Shown: one piece after another, positions 49,939 through 57,975 of the stretch
How the letters are laid out: every line of letters starts with the position of its first letter
Position numbering within the stretch: position 1 is the stretch's first letter
Origin: Candidatus Blautia stercoravium
GTDB taxonomy: Bacteria; Bacillota; Clostridia; Lachnospirales; Lachnospiraceae
DNA: 57,975 bases
NCBI GenBank assembly: GCA_019114495.1
Contig: DXFK01000181.1
Coordinates: 1 to 57,975 of the forward strand
Reading direction: 5' to 3'
The notes under the pieces: model-generated
The model's database searches: none
What the model was told of the DNA's origin: nothing
What the model saw: the letters and a program-made list of their open reading frames with translations, nothing else
Made by a program: the position numbers and the translations under genes

Positions 49939-51855
49939 ATGCGAATTACAGATTTGCTGGATAAAAGAAGTATTTCGTTAAACAGCTGCCCACATTCTAA
50001 GAGCGAAGCTCTGGACGAAGCGGTGGCATTAATGGTAAAAAGCGGTAAAATCCGGGACGAGGAAGCTTACCGTAAGCAGGTTTATTTAAGAGAAGAAGAG
50101 AGCACCACGGGAATCGGCGAAGGCATTGCCATTCCCCATGGAAAATGTGATGCTGTGGAGAAGCCGGGACTGGCTGCCATGGTCATCAAAGACGGGGTGG
50201 ATTTCGATTCTCTGGACGGAGAGCCGGTACACCTGCTGTTCCTCATTGCAGCACCCAATACAAAAGACAATATTCACCTGGACGTACTGAGCAAGCTGTC
50301 AGTGCTTCTGATGGATGAGGAATTTGTGGAAAAACTGAAAAATGCAAAAGATGTGGAAGAATTTCTGCAGGTAGTGGATGAGGCAGACGATGAAAAACCA
50401 GACCTGAACGAACAGCTTGCAGCTCAGAGTGAAACGGCTCAGGACGAAAAGGTGTGTAAAATACTGGCCGTTACTTCCTGCCCTACGGGAATTGCCCATA
50501 CTTATATGGCAGCGGAGGGTCTGGAGAAAGCAGCTAAAGCAGTCAACTGCTTTATCAAAGTAGAAACCAGAGGCTCCGGCGGTGCGAAAAATGTGCTGAC
50601 AGAAAAGGAAATTCAGGAGGCAGACTGTATCATTGTAGCAGCAGATGCCAAAGTACCTATGGAGCGTTTTCACGGAAAGAAACTGATTGAATGTCAGGTT
50701 TCGGATGGTATCAGCAAGGCCGACACTTTAGTGGAAAGAGCTATCAAAGGAGATGTGCCGGTTTATCAGGCAGGAACAGCAGGCAAGGCAGAGAGTGTAA
50801 AGTCTTCCGGCGGAACCGGACACAAGATTTACATGCAGCTGATGAACGGGGTTTCCCATATGCTGCCCTTCGTGGTAGGCGGTGGTATCCTCATTGCTCT
50901 GGCCTTTCTGATTGATGGTTTAAGTGTGGATATGAACACTCTTTCCGCAGAAGCAAGAGCAAATTTCGGTACCATTACTCCGGTGGCAGCCATGCTGAAA
51001 GAAATCGGCGGTATTGCATTCGGATTCATGCTTCCGGTACTGGCAGGTTTTATTGCCATGAGCATTGGAGACCGTCCGGCACTGGCTTTGGGCTTTGTAG
51101 GCGGTATGATGGCAGCAAACGGCAAATCCGGATTTTTGGGTGCGCTGGCAGCCGGATTCTTGGCAGGTTATCTGATTCTGCTTTTGAGAAAGGTGTTTGA
51201 AAAACTGCCTCAGGCCATTGAAAAAATCGCCCCTGTGCTTTTGTATCCCCTTGTGGGAATCCTGCTTATGGGACTGATTATGAACTTTATCATTGAGCCT
51301 CCGGTGGGCGCATTAAACACAGCGCTAAATACAGCATTGACCAATATGAACGGTTCCAGTAAAATATTACTTGGAATTATTGTTGCGGGTATGATGGCCA
51401 TTGATATGGGTGGTCCATTCAACAAAGCGGCCTACGTATTTGGAACAGCTTCCATTGCTGCAGGAAATTATGACATTATGGCAGCAGTTATGATTGGCGG
51501 TATGGTTCCGCCTTGTGCCATTGCGCTTTCTACCTTGTTGTTTAAGAATAAATTTACAAAAGAAGAAAGAGAATCCGGTCCGGTAAACTTTATTATGGGA
51601 CTGGCATTCATTACGGAGGGAGCCATTCCTTTTGCAGCCTCTGACCCGGTTCGTGTACTGCCTTCCTGTATGATAGGCTCTGCACTGGCGGGAGCGCTGT
51701 CCATGGCTTTTGGCTGTACCCTTATGGCGCCTCACGGTGGAATTTTCGTATTCCCGGTTGTAGACCATGCTTTATTCTACCTGGCAGCTTTGGTAGCAGG
51801 TACGGTAGCAGGAGCATTGCTTCTGGGCATTTTGAAAAAGAAAGTAACAGAATAA
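49939..51855 (+). CDS. fruA: PTS fructose transporter, fused EIIA-EIIB-EIIC
   Basis: A 638-residue transporter that imports fructose and delivers fructose 1-phosphate. EIIA (about residues 1-145) has its phospho-His in AIPHGKCDAV; EIIB (about 170-265) has its Cys in TSCPTGIAHTYMAAEGLEKAA; EIIC (about 290-638) has ten-or-so helices with GGVLIALAFLIDG-like openings, IIEPPVGALN and FITEGAIPFAASDP. It lies 22 bases after fruK and is followed by HPr and enzyme I, so the phosphate chain is encoded together. Confidence 0.96.
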   Translation: MRITDLLDKRSISLNSCPHSKSEALDEAVALMVKSGKIRDEEAYRKQVYLREEESTTGIGEGIAIPHGKCDAVEKPGLAAMVIKDGVDFDSLDGEPVHLLFLIAAPNTKDNIHLDVLSKLSVLLMDEEFVEKLKNAKDVEEFLQVVDEADDEKPDLNEQLAAQSETAQDEKVCKILAVTSCPTGIAHTYMAAEGLEKAAKAVNCFIKVETRGSGGAKNVLTEKEIQEADCIIVAADAKVPMERFHGKKLIECQVSDGISKADTLVERAIKGDVPVYQAGTAGKAESVKSSGGTGHKIYMQLMNGVSHMLPFVVGGGILIALAFLIDGLSVDMNTLSAEARANFGTITPVAAMLKEIGGIAFGFMLPVLAGFIAMSIGDRPALALGFVGGMMAANGKSGFLGALAAGFLAGYLILLLRKVFEKLPQAIEKIAPVLLYPLVGILLMGLIMNFIIEPPVGALNTALNTALTNMNGSSKILLGIIVAGMMAIDMGGPFNKAAYVFGTASIAAGNYDIMAAVMIGGMVPPCAIALSTLLFKNKFTKEERESGPVNFIMGLAFITEGAIPFAASDPVRVLPSCMIGSALAGALSMAFGCTLMAPHGGIFVFPVVDHALFYLAALVAGTVAGALLLGILKKKVTE

Positions 51856-51890
51856 AACAAATATAAAAGTACATTCAGGAGGAAAAAATT

Positions 51891-52148
51891 ATGAAATCAT
51901 TTCAGTATGTAATCACAGACGCAGAAGGAATCCACGCACGTCCGGCAGGAGATTTTGTAAAAGCAGCAAAAGGTTTTGCTTCTTCTGTAAAAATCACAAA
52001 GGGCGGCAAAACCGTAGACGCTAAGAAGATTTTCGGCCTTATGGGACTTGGCGTAAAACAGGGTGAAGAAGTGACTATTGACGTGGAAGGTGAAGACGAA
52101 GAAGAAGCAGCAGCAGCATTGGAAACTTTTCTGAAAGAGAATTTATAA
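51891..52148 (+). CDS. ptsH: Phosphocarrier HPr (no regulatory serine)
   Basis: An 85-residue HPr. The catalytic loop GIHARPAG is canonical, with His15, Arg17 and Pro18. The place of Ser46 holds Lys46 (VDAKKIFGLMGLG), so control by HPr kinase phosphorylation should be absent. Thus it probably carries phosphate from enzyme I to FruA. It lies between fruA and ptsI, with AGGAGG before the ATG. The HPr-like protein at 40923 has the reverse loss. Confidence 0.93.
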   Translation: MKSFQYVITDAEGIHARPAGDFVKAAKGFASSVKITKGGKTVDAKKIFGLMGLGVKQGEEVTIDVEGEDEEEAAAALETFLKENL

Positions 52149-52171
52149 GAGCAGAGGGCGGCTGAAAAATC

Positions 52172-53830
52172 ATGAAAACATACAAGGGAAAAAGTGTATT
52201 TAACGGCATTGCCATAGGAAAAATCTGTGTTTACAAAAAAGATGAGCAGCAGGTAAAGCGCAGCAAAATCATGGATGTAGAGGGAGAAATCCAACGTTTT
52301 CACAAAGCCCGCGAAACGGCCATAGAGCAGCTTCAGGGACTCTACAAGAAGGCACTCACCGAAGTAGGGGAAGCCAATGCGGCAATCTTTGAAATTCATC
52401 AGATGATGCTGGAGGATGAGGACTATCTGGAATCCATTGAGAATATTATCCGTACCCAGGAAGTCAATGCCGAGTATGCAGTGGCGGCTACCAGCGATAA
52501 CTTTTCTGCTATGTTTGCCGCTATGGATGACGATTATATGCGGGAAAGAGCTGCAGACGTAAAAGACATTTCCGAGCGTGTGCTGGCTGCCTTAAAGGGA
52601 GAGGACAAGAGTAAGATCTTGGCGGAGGAGCCGGTTATTATTGTGGCAGACGACCTGGCTCCCAGCCAGACTGTACAGCTGGATAAGGACAAGGTGCTGT
52701 CCTTTGTTACCGTACATGGCTCTGTAAATTCCCATACCGCTATTCTGGCCAGAACCATGAGTATTCCGGCCCTTATCGGTACAGATTTGCCCCTGGATGA
52801 CACTATAGACGGAAAAATGGCGGTGGTAGATGGCAATCAGGGCTGTATCTATGTGGAGCCTGATAAAGAGACCATGAAAATCATGGAAGGCAAACTGGCA
52901 GAGGAAAAAGAAAAAAGAGAACTTCTTCTGACTCTGAAGGGAAAGGAAAGCGTAACTCTGGATAACCAGAAAGTGCTGACTTACGCAAATATCGGAAACA
53001 GCCGGGATTTGGCTATGGTGCTGCAAAATGACGCGGAGGGAATTGGACTTTTCAGAAGTGAGTTTATCTATCTGGAAAGCGATACCTACCCTACAGAGGA
53101 AGAGCAGTTTAAGATTTATAAGGCGGTTGCCGAGACCATGGCAGGCAAGAGAGTGATTATTCGTACCCTGGATATCGGTGCAGACAAACAGGCGGATTAC
53201 TTCCAGCTTGCCAAAGAAGAAAATCCAGCCATGGGACTGAGGGCTATCCGTATCTGCCTGACCAGACCGGAGATTTTCAAAACCCAGCTGCGGGCCATTT
53301 TCCGGGCAAGCGCATACGGCAGACTGGCTGTGATGTATCCCATGATTATCTCTGTGACGGAAGTCCGCAGAATCAAAGAAATCGTGGAAGAAGTCAAAAG
53401 AGAGCTGCAGCAGGAAAATCTGGCCTTTGGAGAAATCGAGCAGGGAATTATGATAGAAACTCCTGCAGCTGCCATTATCAGCGATTTGCTGGCAAAGGAA
53501 GTGGACTTCTTTAGTATCGGAACCAATGATTTGACCCAGTATCTGCTGGCCATTGACCGTCAGAATGAAGAACTGGACAGCTTTTATGACCCGCACCATA
53601 CAGCTGTGCTTCGCATGATTTACCAGACTGTGCAGAATGCGCACAAGGAAAACATCTGGTGCGGTATCTGCGGTGAACTGGGCGGCGATACAGAGCTTAC
53701 CCGTCTGTTTCTGGCTATGGGCGTAGATGAACTGTCCGTATCTCCGGGCAAGGTTCTGCCACTTCGGAAGATTATCAGAGAAACCAGAGTGGAAGAAGAC
53801 AGAGAAGAACTTTTAAAAACATTTTTATAA
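52172..53830 (+). CDS. ptsI: Phosphoenolpyruvate-protein phosphotransferase (enzyme I)
   Basis: A 552-residue enzyme I, slightly shorter than the usual 570-575. It passes phosphate from PEP to HPr. The His domain carries HGSVNSHTAILARTM with the active His (about residue 188), the linker follows, and the PEP-binding barrel contains GIGLFRSEFIYL, MIETPAAA, FFSIGTNDLTQY and the C-terminal ICGELGGD with Cys. Placement in the fructose operon suggests that general PTS enzymes are expressed with fructose. Confidence 0.96.
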   Translation: MKTYKGKSVFNGIAIGKICVYKKDEQQVKRSKIMDVEGEIQRFHKARETAIEQLQGLYKKALTEVGEANAAIFEIHQMMLEDEDYLESIENIIRTQEVNAEYAVAATSDNFSAMFAAMDDDYMRERAADVKDISERVLAALKGEDKSKILAEEPVIIVADDLAPSQTVQLDKDKVLSFVTVHGSVNSHTAILARTMSIPALIGTDLPLDDTIDGKMAVVDGNQGCIYVEPDKETMKIMEGKLAEEKEKRELLLTLKGKESVTLDNQKVLTYANIGNSRDLAMVLQNDAEGIGLFRSEFIYLESDTYPTEEEQFKIYKAVAETMAGKRVIIRTLDIGADKQADYFQLAKEENPAMGLRAIRICLTRPEIFKTQLRAIFRASAYGRLAVMYPMIISVTEVRRIKEIVEEVKRELQQENLAFGEIEQGIMIETPAAAIISDLLAKEVDFFSIGTNDLTQYLLAIDRQNEELDSFYDPHHTAVLRMIYQTVQNAHKENIWCGICGELGGDTELTRLFLAMGVDELSVSPGKVLPLRKIIRETRVEEDREELLKTFL

Positions 53831-53840
53831 GGTATATCGG

Positions 53841-53883
53841 TTGCCCCTGTCCCTGTTTCGGTGTAGAATATAGAGACAGGGGC
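53841..53883 (+). promoter_or_regulatory. Promoter and inverted repeat before the DeoR gene
   Basis: TTGCCC (53841-53846), 17 bases, TAGAAT (53864-53869). GCCCCTGTC (53843-53851) and GACAGGGGC (53875-53883) are perfect inverted copies flanking the -10, which suits autoregulation. No T-run follows the repeat. Confidence 0.6.
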
Positions 53884-53942
53884 AGCAATGCTGTCATCAG
53901 GATGGGGAAAGGAAGGAATGAAAATTCCAGAGGATAAAGAGA

Positions 53943-54686
53943 ATGCTGACAGAAACAAGACAGGAAGAAATACTGCGGATGTTGGAGCAGAAGGGCAGTG
54001 TGACCGTACAGGAATTAAAAGATGCCTTTGGGGCATCGGAATCCACCATTCGCAGAGATTTGAATGTACTTCATAAAAAGGGTGCGTTGATTAAGGTTTT
54101 CGGCGGTGCGGTGCAGACAGAATCCAGAATCAATACCAGGGAAGAGGAAGTGGCTCTCCGAAAAGAGCAGAGCAGAGAGGAAAAGCTGCGGATTGCCCGT
54201 TATGCGGCGTCTCTGATTGAGCCGGATGATTTTATCTATCTGGATGCGGGAACCACCACAGGCTACATGATTCCCTACCTGACCGAACACACGGCCATGT
54301 TTGTTACAAATGCGGTTTCCCATGCGCTGATGTTGGCAGAGAATGGCTTCCGGGTGATATTAATCGGCGGCGAATTAAAAGCAGCCACGGAAGCGATTGT
54401 GGGAAATGAAGCTTATGTTAATCTGAAGAAATATAATTTTACAAAAGGCTTTTGGGGCACAAATGGAGTCAATCCCACAGCCGGATTTACTACCCCGGAT
54501 ATCAATGAGGCCATGATAAAGGAGTGTGCCATGAAGCACACCCAGCGGCCTTATGTGCTGTGCGACAGCAGGAAATTCCACCAGGTCAGCCCGGTGAGTT
54601 TCGGTGAGTTCCATACAGCCCAGATTATTACAGATTGTATGCCGGACGAAACGTATGCAAATTATCAGAATCTCATTCTTGTATAG
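53943..54686 (+). CDS. fruR: DeoR/GlpR family regulator (FruR-like)
   Basis: A 247-residue repressor. The helix-turn-helix (about residues 5-58) reads TRQEEILRMLEQKGSV to FGASESTIRRDLNVL, followed by KVFGGA, and the sugar-phosphate-sensing domain has YLDAGTTTGYMI, LIGGELKAATEAIVG and the closing LCDSRKFHQVSPVSF. Its place after ptsI suggests control of the fructose operon by fructose 1-phosphate, by analogy with known FruR. It has its own promoter. The name is assigned by context. Confidence 0.85.
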   Translation: MLTETRQEEILRMLEQKGSVTVQELKDAFGASESTIRRDLNVLHKKGALIKVFGGAVQTESRINTREEEVALRKEQSREEKLRIARYAASLIEPDDFIYLDAGTTTGYMIPYLTEHTAMFVTNAVSHALMLAENGFRVILIGGELKAATEAIVGNEAYVNLKKYNFTKGFWGTNGVNPTAGFTTPDINEAMIKECAMKHTQRPYVLCDSRKFHQVSPVSFGEFHTAQIITDCMPDETYANYQNLILV

Positions 54687-54710
54687 GCAGTTCTTCCAAT
54701 AAGAAAATAC

Positions 54711-54755
54711 AAAAAACCCGAAAACATGGAAAATGAACATGTTTCCGGGTTTTTT
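54711..54755 (+). terminator. Intrinsic terminator of the fru operon
   Basis: AAAAAACCCG..AAACATG and CATGTTT..CGGGTTTTTT form a long stem (one internal mismatch) with a nine-base loop, ending in a T-run. Confidence 0.92.
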
Positions 54756-54832
54756 ATCATATTTTTTGGAAAGAGGAATAGATATAATATAGACAAACAA
54801 AAGAGAGCTGTACAATAAGGGAGGTAAAACAT

Positions 54833-56215
54833 ATGAAATTTAAAAAAGTATTTGCAATGCTGCTGACAGCTACCATGATGACGTCCATGCTAGCCGGCTG
54901 CGGAGGAAGCGGCACAGACCAGAGCTCCGAGAGTAAAAGCGAGGACAAGTCTTCGGACAAAGACAGTGATACAGCAAAAAAGGGCGGAGACGGCAAGGTG
55001 TATTATCTGAACTTTAAACCGGAACAGGCAGACCAGTGGGCAGAACTGGCAGAGCAGTATACAGATGAGACAGGGGTGGATGTGGAGGTCCAGACAGCTG
55101 CTTCCGGAACGTACGAGTCTACCTTGAAATCCGAAATGGCAAAGGACGAGCCCCCGACTCTGTTTCAGGTAAACGGTCCGGTGGGGCTGGCTTCCTGGAA
55201 AGACTACTGTTATGACTTATCTGATTCCCAGATTTACAAAGACGTCAGCAGTGATGACTATGTATTGAAGGACGGAGATGCGGTACAGGGCATTGCTTAT
55301 GTCATTGAAACGTACGGCATTATTTACAACAAGGCTCTGTTAAATAAATATTTTGAACTGCCGGATGCAGAAATCAAATCCATAGAGGAGCTGAACAGTT
55401 TCGACGCACTGAAAAAAGTGGCAGACGGTATTCAGAAGCATAAAGAGGATTTGGGTGTTATGGGTGCCTTTACCTCCGCAGGTATGGATTCTTCTTCTGA
55501 CTGGAGATTCAAAACTCATCTGGCAAACCTGCCGATATACTATGAATACAAGGATGAAGGCGTGACCTCATCAGAAGCAATAAAGGGAACGTATCTGGAC
55601 AATTTCAAAAATGTCTGGGATATGTATCTGAAAGATTCCACCTGTGAACCGTCTATGATTTCTTCGAAAACAGGTGAGGATGCCTCTTCTGAATTTGCTC
55701 TTGGAGAAGCTGTATTCTATCAGAACGGAACCTGGGCTTACAACGATATCAAAGATATGGAGGTGGCAGACGAAGATATGGGTATGCTGCCCATCTACAT
55801 CGGTGCAGAAGGTGAGGAAAATCAGGGACTTTGCACCGGTTCTGAAAACTACTGGTGTGTAAATAAAAAAGCGTCCGAAGAGGATATTCAGGCTACTCTG
55901 GACTTCCTGACCTGGGTTGTGGAAAGCGATGAAGGAAGAGATATGCTGGCAAACGAAATGGGATTCATCACACCGTTTACTACCTTTGATGAATATCTGC
56001 CGGAAAATCCTCTGGTAAAAGCCAACGATGAATACACGAAAGCAGGCAAAACTCCGGTAAGCTGGAACTTCACCACCATGCCTTCTGAAGAATGGAAAAA
56101 CAAACTCGGCTCCGCTATGCTGGAATATGCACAGGGAACCGGTGACTGGGACGCAGTTCAGACAGCCTTTGTAGACGGCTGGGCTTCCGAATATGCTGCA
56201 GCCCATGCAGAATAA
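54833..56215 (+). CDS. Sugar ABC transporter substrate-binding lipoprotein
   Basis: A 460-residue solute-binding protein. The signal peptide ends with the lipobox LAGC (about residue 22), so it is anchored as a lipoprotein, followed by a Ser/Glu/Asp linker (about 23-55). The mature part resembles extracellular binding proteins of the family 1 type for oligosaccharides (WAELAEQYTDETGVDVEV, LFQVNGP, YQNGTWAYND, DFLTWVV). The sugar is not identifiable. Two permease genes follow, but no ATPase; MsmX-like ATPases often serve several such systems. Confidence 0.92.
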   Translation: MKFKKVFAMLLTATMMTSMLAGCGGSGTDQSSESKSEDKSSDKDSDTAKKGGDGKVYYLNFKPEQADQWAELAEQYTDETGVDVEVQTAASGTYESTLKSEMAKDEPPTLFQVNGPVGLASWKDYCYDLSDSQIYKDVSSDDYVLKDGDAVQGIAYVIETYGIIYNKALLNKYFELPDAEIKSIEELNSFDALKKVADGIQKHKEDLGVMGAFTSAGMDSSSDWRFKTHLANLPIYYEYKDEGVTSSEAIKGTYLDNFKNVWDMYLKDSTCEPSMISSKTGEDASSEFALGEAVFYQNGTWAYNDIKDMEVADEDMGMLPIYIGAEGEENQGLCTGSENYWCVNKKASEEDIQATLDFLTWVVESDEGRDMLANEMGFITPFTTFDEYLPENPLVKANDEYTKAGKTPVSWNFTTMPSEEWKNKLGSAMLEYAQGTGDWDAVQTAFVDGWASEYAAAHAE

Positions 56216-56244
56216 GCCCTTCTTAGAAAAAGGGGGAAGAAACC

Positions 56245-57087
56245 GTGGAAAAAACCATTAAAAGATATTTTCCGGTTTTTGTACTGCCTACCATGCTGGC
56301 CTTTATTCTGGGATTTGTGGCACCCTTTGCGCTGGGAATTTATCTCTCCTTCTGCAAGTTTACCACAGTCACAGACGCCAGATGGGTGGGTATCAGCAAT
56401 TACCTGAAAATATTCAATGATAAAGAATTTGTACATGCACTGTGGTACACGGTACTGTTTACCGTTGTATCCGTGATTCTCATTAATGTACTGGCCTTTA
56501 CCGTGGCCATGCTGCTTACGAAGGGGATTCGGGGAACCAATCTATTCCGTACCGTATTTTTCATGCCAAACCTTATTGGCGGCATTATCCTGGGTTATAT
56601 CTGGCAGCTTTTGCTAAACGGTATTCTGGCACAGTACGGAAAGACCCTGACCTATTCTTCCGTGTATGGCTTCTGGGGTCTGGTGATTCTGGTGTGCTGG
56701 CAGCAGGTGGGCTATATGATGATTATTTATATTTCGGGAATTCAGAATATACCCGGAGAACTCATAGAAGCAGCAAAAATCGACGGGGCAAACAAGAGAC
56801 AGCTTCTGCGCCATGTAACCATTCCCATGGTCATGCCTTCTGTGACGATTTGTACCTTTTTGACGCTGACCAATGGCTTTAAGCTTTTTGACCAGAACCT
56901 GGCGCTGACGAACGGTGCGCCTTCTAATATGTCTGAACTGCTGGCTCTGAATATTTACAGAACCTTTTATGGCAGAACAGGCTATGAAGGCGTGGGACAG
57001 GCCAAGGCCGTTGTATTCTTTGTACTGGTTGCCGTCATTGCTCTGGTACAGAATAGAATCAGCCGAAAAAAGGAGGTGCAGCAGTAA
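56245..57087 (+). CDS. Sugar ABC transporter permease (MalF/UgpA-like)
   Basis: A 280-residue permease with six helices. The coupling motif EAAKIDGANKRQLLRHVTIPMVMP (about residues 175-198, shortened here to EAAKIDGANK and IPMVMP) is the EAA loop that docks to the ATPase. The N-terminal half has PFALGIYLSF and VGISNYLKIF. The stop TAA overlaps the ATG of the next permease (TAATG), so the two are translated together and probably form a heterodimer. Confidence 0.94.
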   Translation: MEKTIKRYFPVFVLPTMLAFILGFVAPFALGIYLSFCKFTTVTDARWVGISNYLKIFNDKEFVHALWYTVLFTVVSVILINVLAFTVAMLLTKGIRGTNLFRTVFFMPNLIGGIILGYIWQLLLNGILAQYGKTLTYSSVYGFWGLVILVCWQQVGYMMIIYISGIQNIPGELIEAAKIDGANKRQLLRHVTIPMVMPSVTICTFLTLTNGFKLFDQNLALTNGAPSNMSELLALNIYRTFYGRTGYEGVGQAKAVVFFVLVAVIALVQNRISRKKEVQQ

Positions 57088-57929
57088 TGAATCATGCAAG
57101 AAAAGCGAAACATGGATGGATTCTTACCCTGTTTTTCTCCATTGTCAGTGTTTTGTATCTGTATCCCATTGTGCTGGTTGTGATAAACTCCTTTAAGAAA
57201 AAAGCCTATATCAGCCGGTATCCTTTTCAGATTCCCAGGGATAAGATGTTTGTGGGAATGGAAAACTATGTAAGAGGACTGGAGAAAACAGGATTTCTGC
57301 CTGCCTTTGGCTGGACCGTGCTCATTACCGTGTGTTCTGTGGCGCTGATTATTCTGTGCTGCTCCATGTGCGCCTGGTACATCAGTCGGGTGAAGACACG
57401 GGGAACAAAAATCATTTATACGCTGTGCCTTTTTGCCATGGTTGTGCCTTTTCAGATGGAAATGTATACGCTGTCCAAAATCGCCAATATGCTGAAGCTG
57501 GACAATCCCTGGGGGCTGGTGATTATTTATCTGGGTTTTGGAGCCGGGCTGGCGGTCTTTATGTTTACGGGATTTGTAAAGTCCATTCCTCTGGAAATTG
57601 AAGAAGCCAGTATGATTGATGGCTGTACGCCTCTGCAGTGCTTTTTCAGGGTCGTGCTTCCAGTGATGAAGCCTACCTGCATTACCGTAGCTATTCTGGA
57701 TGCCATGTGGATTTGGAACGATTATCTGCTGCCTGTGTTGGTGCTGGATACGAAGAAATATAAGACCATTTCCATTGCCATTCAGTACCTAAAAGGCGGA
57801 TACGGTTCTATTGATATGGGGGCTATGATGGGTGTGCTGGTGCTCTCTATTATTCCGATTATTGTATTTTATCTGTTCTGTCAGAGATACATTATTGAGG
57901 GTGTGGTGGCAGGAGCGGTAAAAGGCTGA
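57087..57929 (+). CDS. Sugar ABC transporter permease (MalG/UgpE-like)
   Basis: A 280-residue permease with six helices, second half of the heterodimer. The EAA-loop is EEASMIDGCTPLQCFFRVVLPVMKP, seen as EEASMIDG with VLPVMKP. The N-terminal domain begins with a basic tail, then FSIVSVLYLYPIVLVV. A further promoter lies right after the stop, so the sugar-utilisation genes may continue beyond the window. Confidence 0.94.
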   Translation: MNHARKAKHGWILTLFFSIVSVLYLYPIVLVVINSFKKKAYISRYPFQIPRDKMFVGMENYVRGLEKTGFLPAFGWTVLITVCSVALIILCCSMCAWYISRVKTRGTKIIYTLCLFAMVVPFQMEMYTLSKIANMLKLDNPWGLVIIYLGFGAGLAVFMFTGFVKSIPLEIEEASMIDGCTPLQCFFRVVLPVMKPTCITVAILDAMWIWNDYLLPVLVLDTKKYKTISIAIQYLKGGYGSIDMGAMMGVLVLSIIPIIVFYLFCQRYIIEGVVAGAVKG

Positions 57930-57933
57930 CGCA

Positions 57934-57961
57934 TTGACAGAAATGGAAATCATGTTACAAT
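57934..57961 (+). promoter_or_regulatory. Promoter at the right edge
   Basis: TTGACA (57934-57939), 16 bases, TACAAT (57956-57961). It begins five bases after the permease stop and would drive a gene beyond the window. Confidence 0.7.
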
Positions 57962-57975
57962 AAAACAGACAGGAC

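Noticed and set aside
53888-54076. Short plus-strand frame before the DeoR gene
   Set aside because: It overlaps the regulator's helix-turn-helix in another frame and covers its ribosome site; no conserved pattern.

Overview
The window looks like a chromosomal segment of a spore-forming, low-to-medium GC Firmicute, most likely a Lachnospiraceae (Blautia-like) gut anaerobe. Reasons: GGAGG-type ribosome sites, RecU with RuvAB, spore genes (alpha/beta SASP, YlbJ, GerW/YtfJ with a DUF2953 partner), the yloU-yloV-recG order with rpmB divergent, the rsmD-coaD-ylbJ order, and the dnaG-rpoD-trmK-nif3 block. Species is inference. Nearly all of it is conserved core genome on the + strand. The window starts inside a - strand gene and ends at a promoter for an unseen downstream operon.

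Layout. 1-1.8 kb: start of a divergent PadR-type regulator, a promoter carrying a PadR-like operator, and a YczE membrane protein fused to a cytidylate-kinase-like domain. 2-14.3 kb: NusG-II protein, Gx transporter, ruvAB, zapA, U32 peptidase, RodA/FtsW plus a transpeptidase, NUDIX hydrolase, two-domain PPK2, then DUF2953, GerW and a 48-residue membrane protein. 14.3-19.4 kb: rpmB (-), Asp23, FakA-like kinase, recG, DUF6465 protein. 19.4-20.2 kb (-): a type III toxin-antitoxin locus. 20.3-28.5 kb: SASP, mgsA, rsmD, coaD, ylbJ, pepD, M23 peptidase, small alarmone synthetase, RsmF-like methylase. 28.5-35.3 kb: a tightly overlapping run of pseudouridine synthases, HAD, YgiQ radical SAM, SDR, signal peptidase and recU. 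35.3-41.2 kb: lactate dehydrogenase, malic enzyme, MFS transporter, GDPD, RNase H and an atypical HPr. 41.5-48.7 kb: nfo, dgt-dnaG, rpoD-trmK-nif3 and a Tim44-like protein. 49-54.7 kb: fructose PTS operon with HPr, enzyme I and a DeoR regulator. 54.8-57.9 kb: sugar ABC transporter.

The most distinctive system is the type III toxin-antitoxin locus. A ToxN/AbiQ/CptN-like protein is preceded by two 46-base direct repeats whose transcript can fold into H-type pseudoknots. One stem pair differs between the copies in a compensating way, each repeat boundary carries an AAAU, and a strong promoter sits just upstream. The automatic longest start of the toxin would read through the antitoxin RNA. Other points of note are an exact ATGT-N8-ACAT operator over the -35 of the first promoter, two HPr paralogues with complementary losses (His-loop variant with the serine; canonical His-loop without Ser46), a probable ATT start codon, and two related terminator-like RNA elements with mutually exclusive stems.

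All calls come from reading the sequence and from memory of protein families; no database search or folding program was run.
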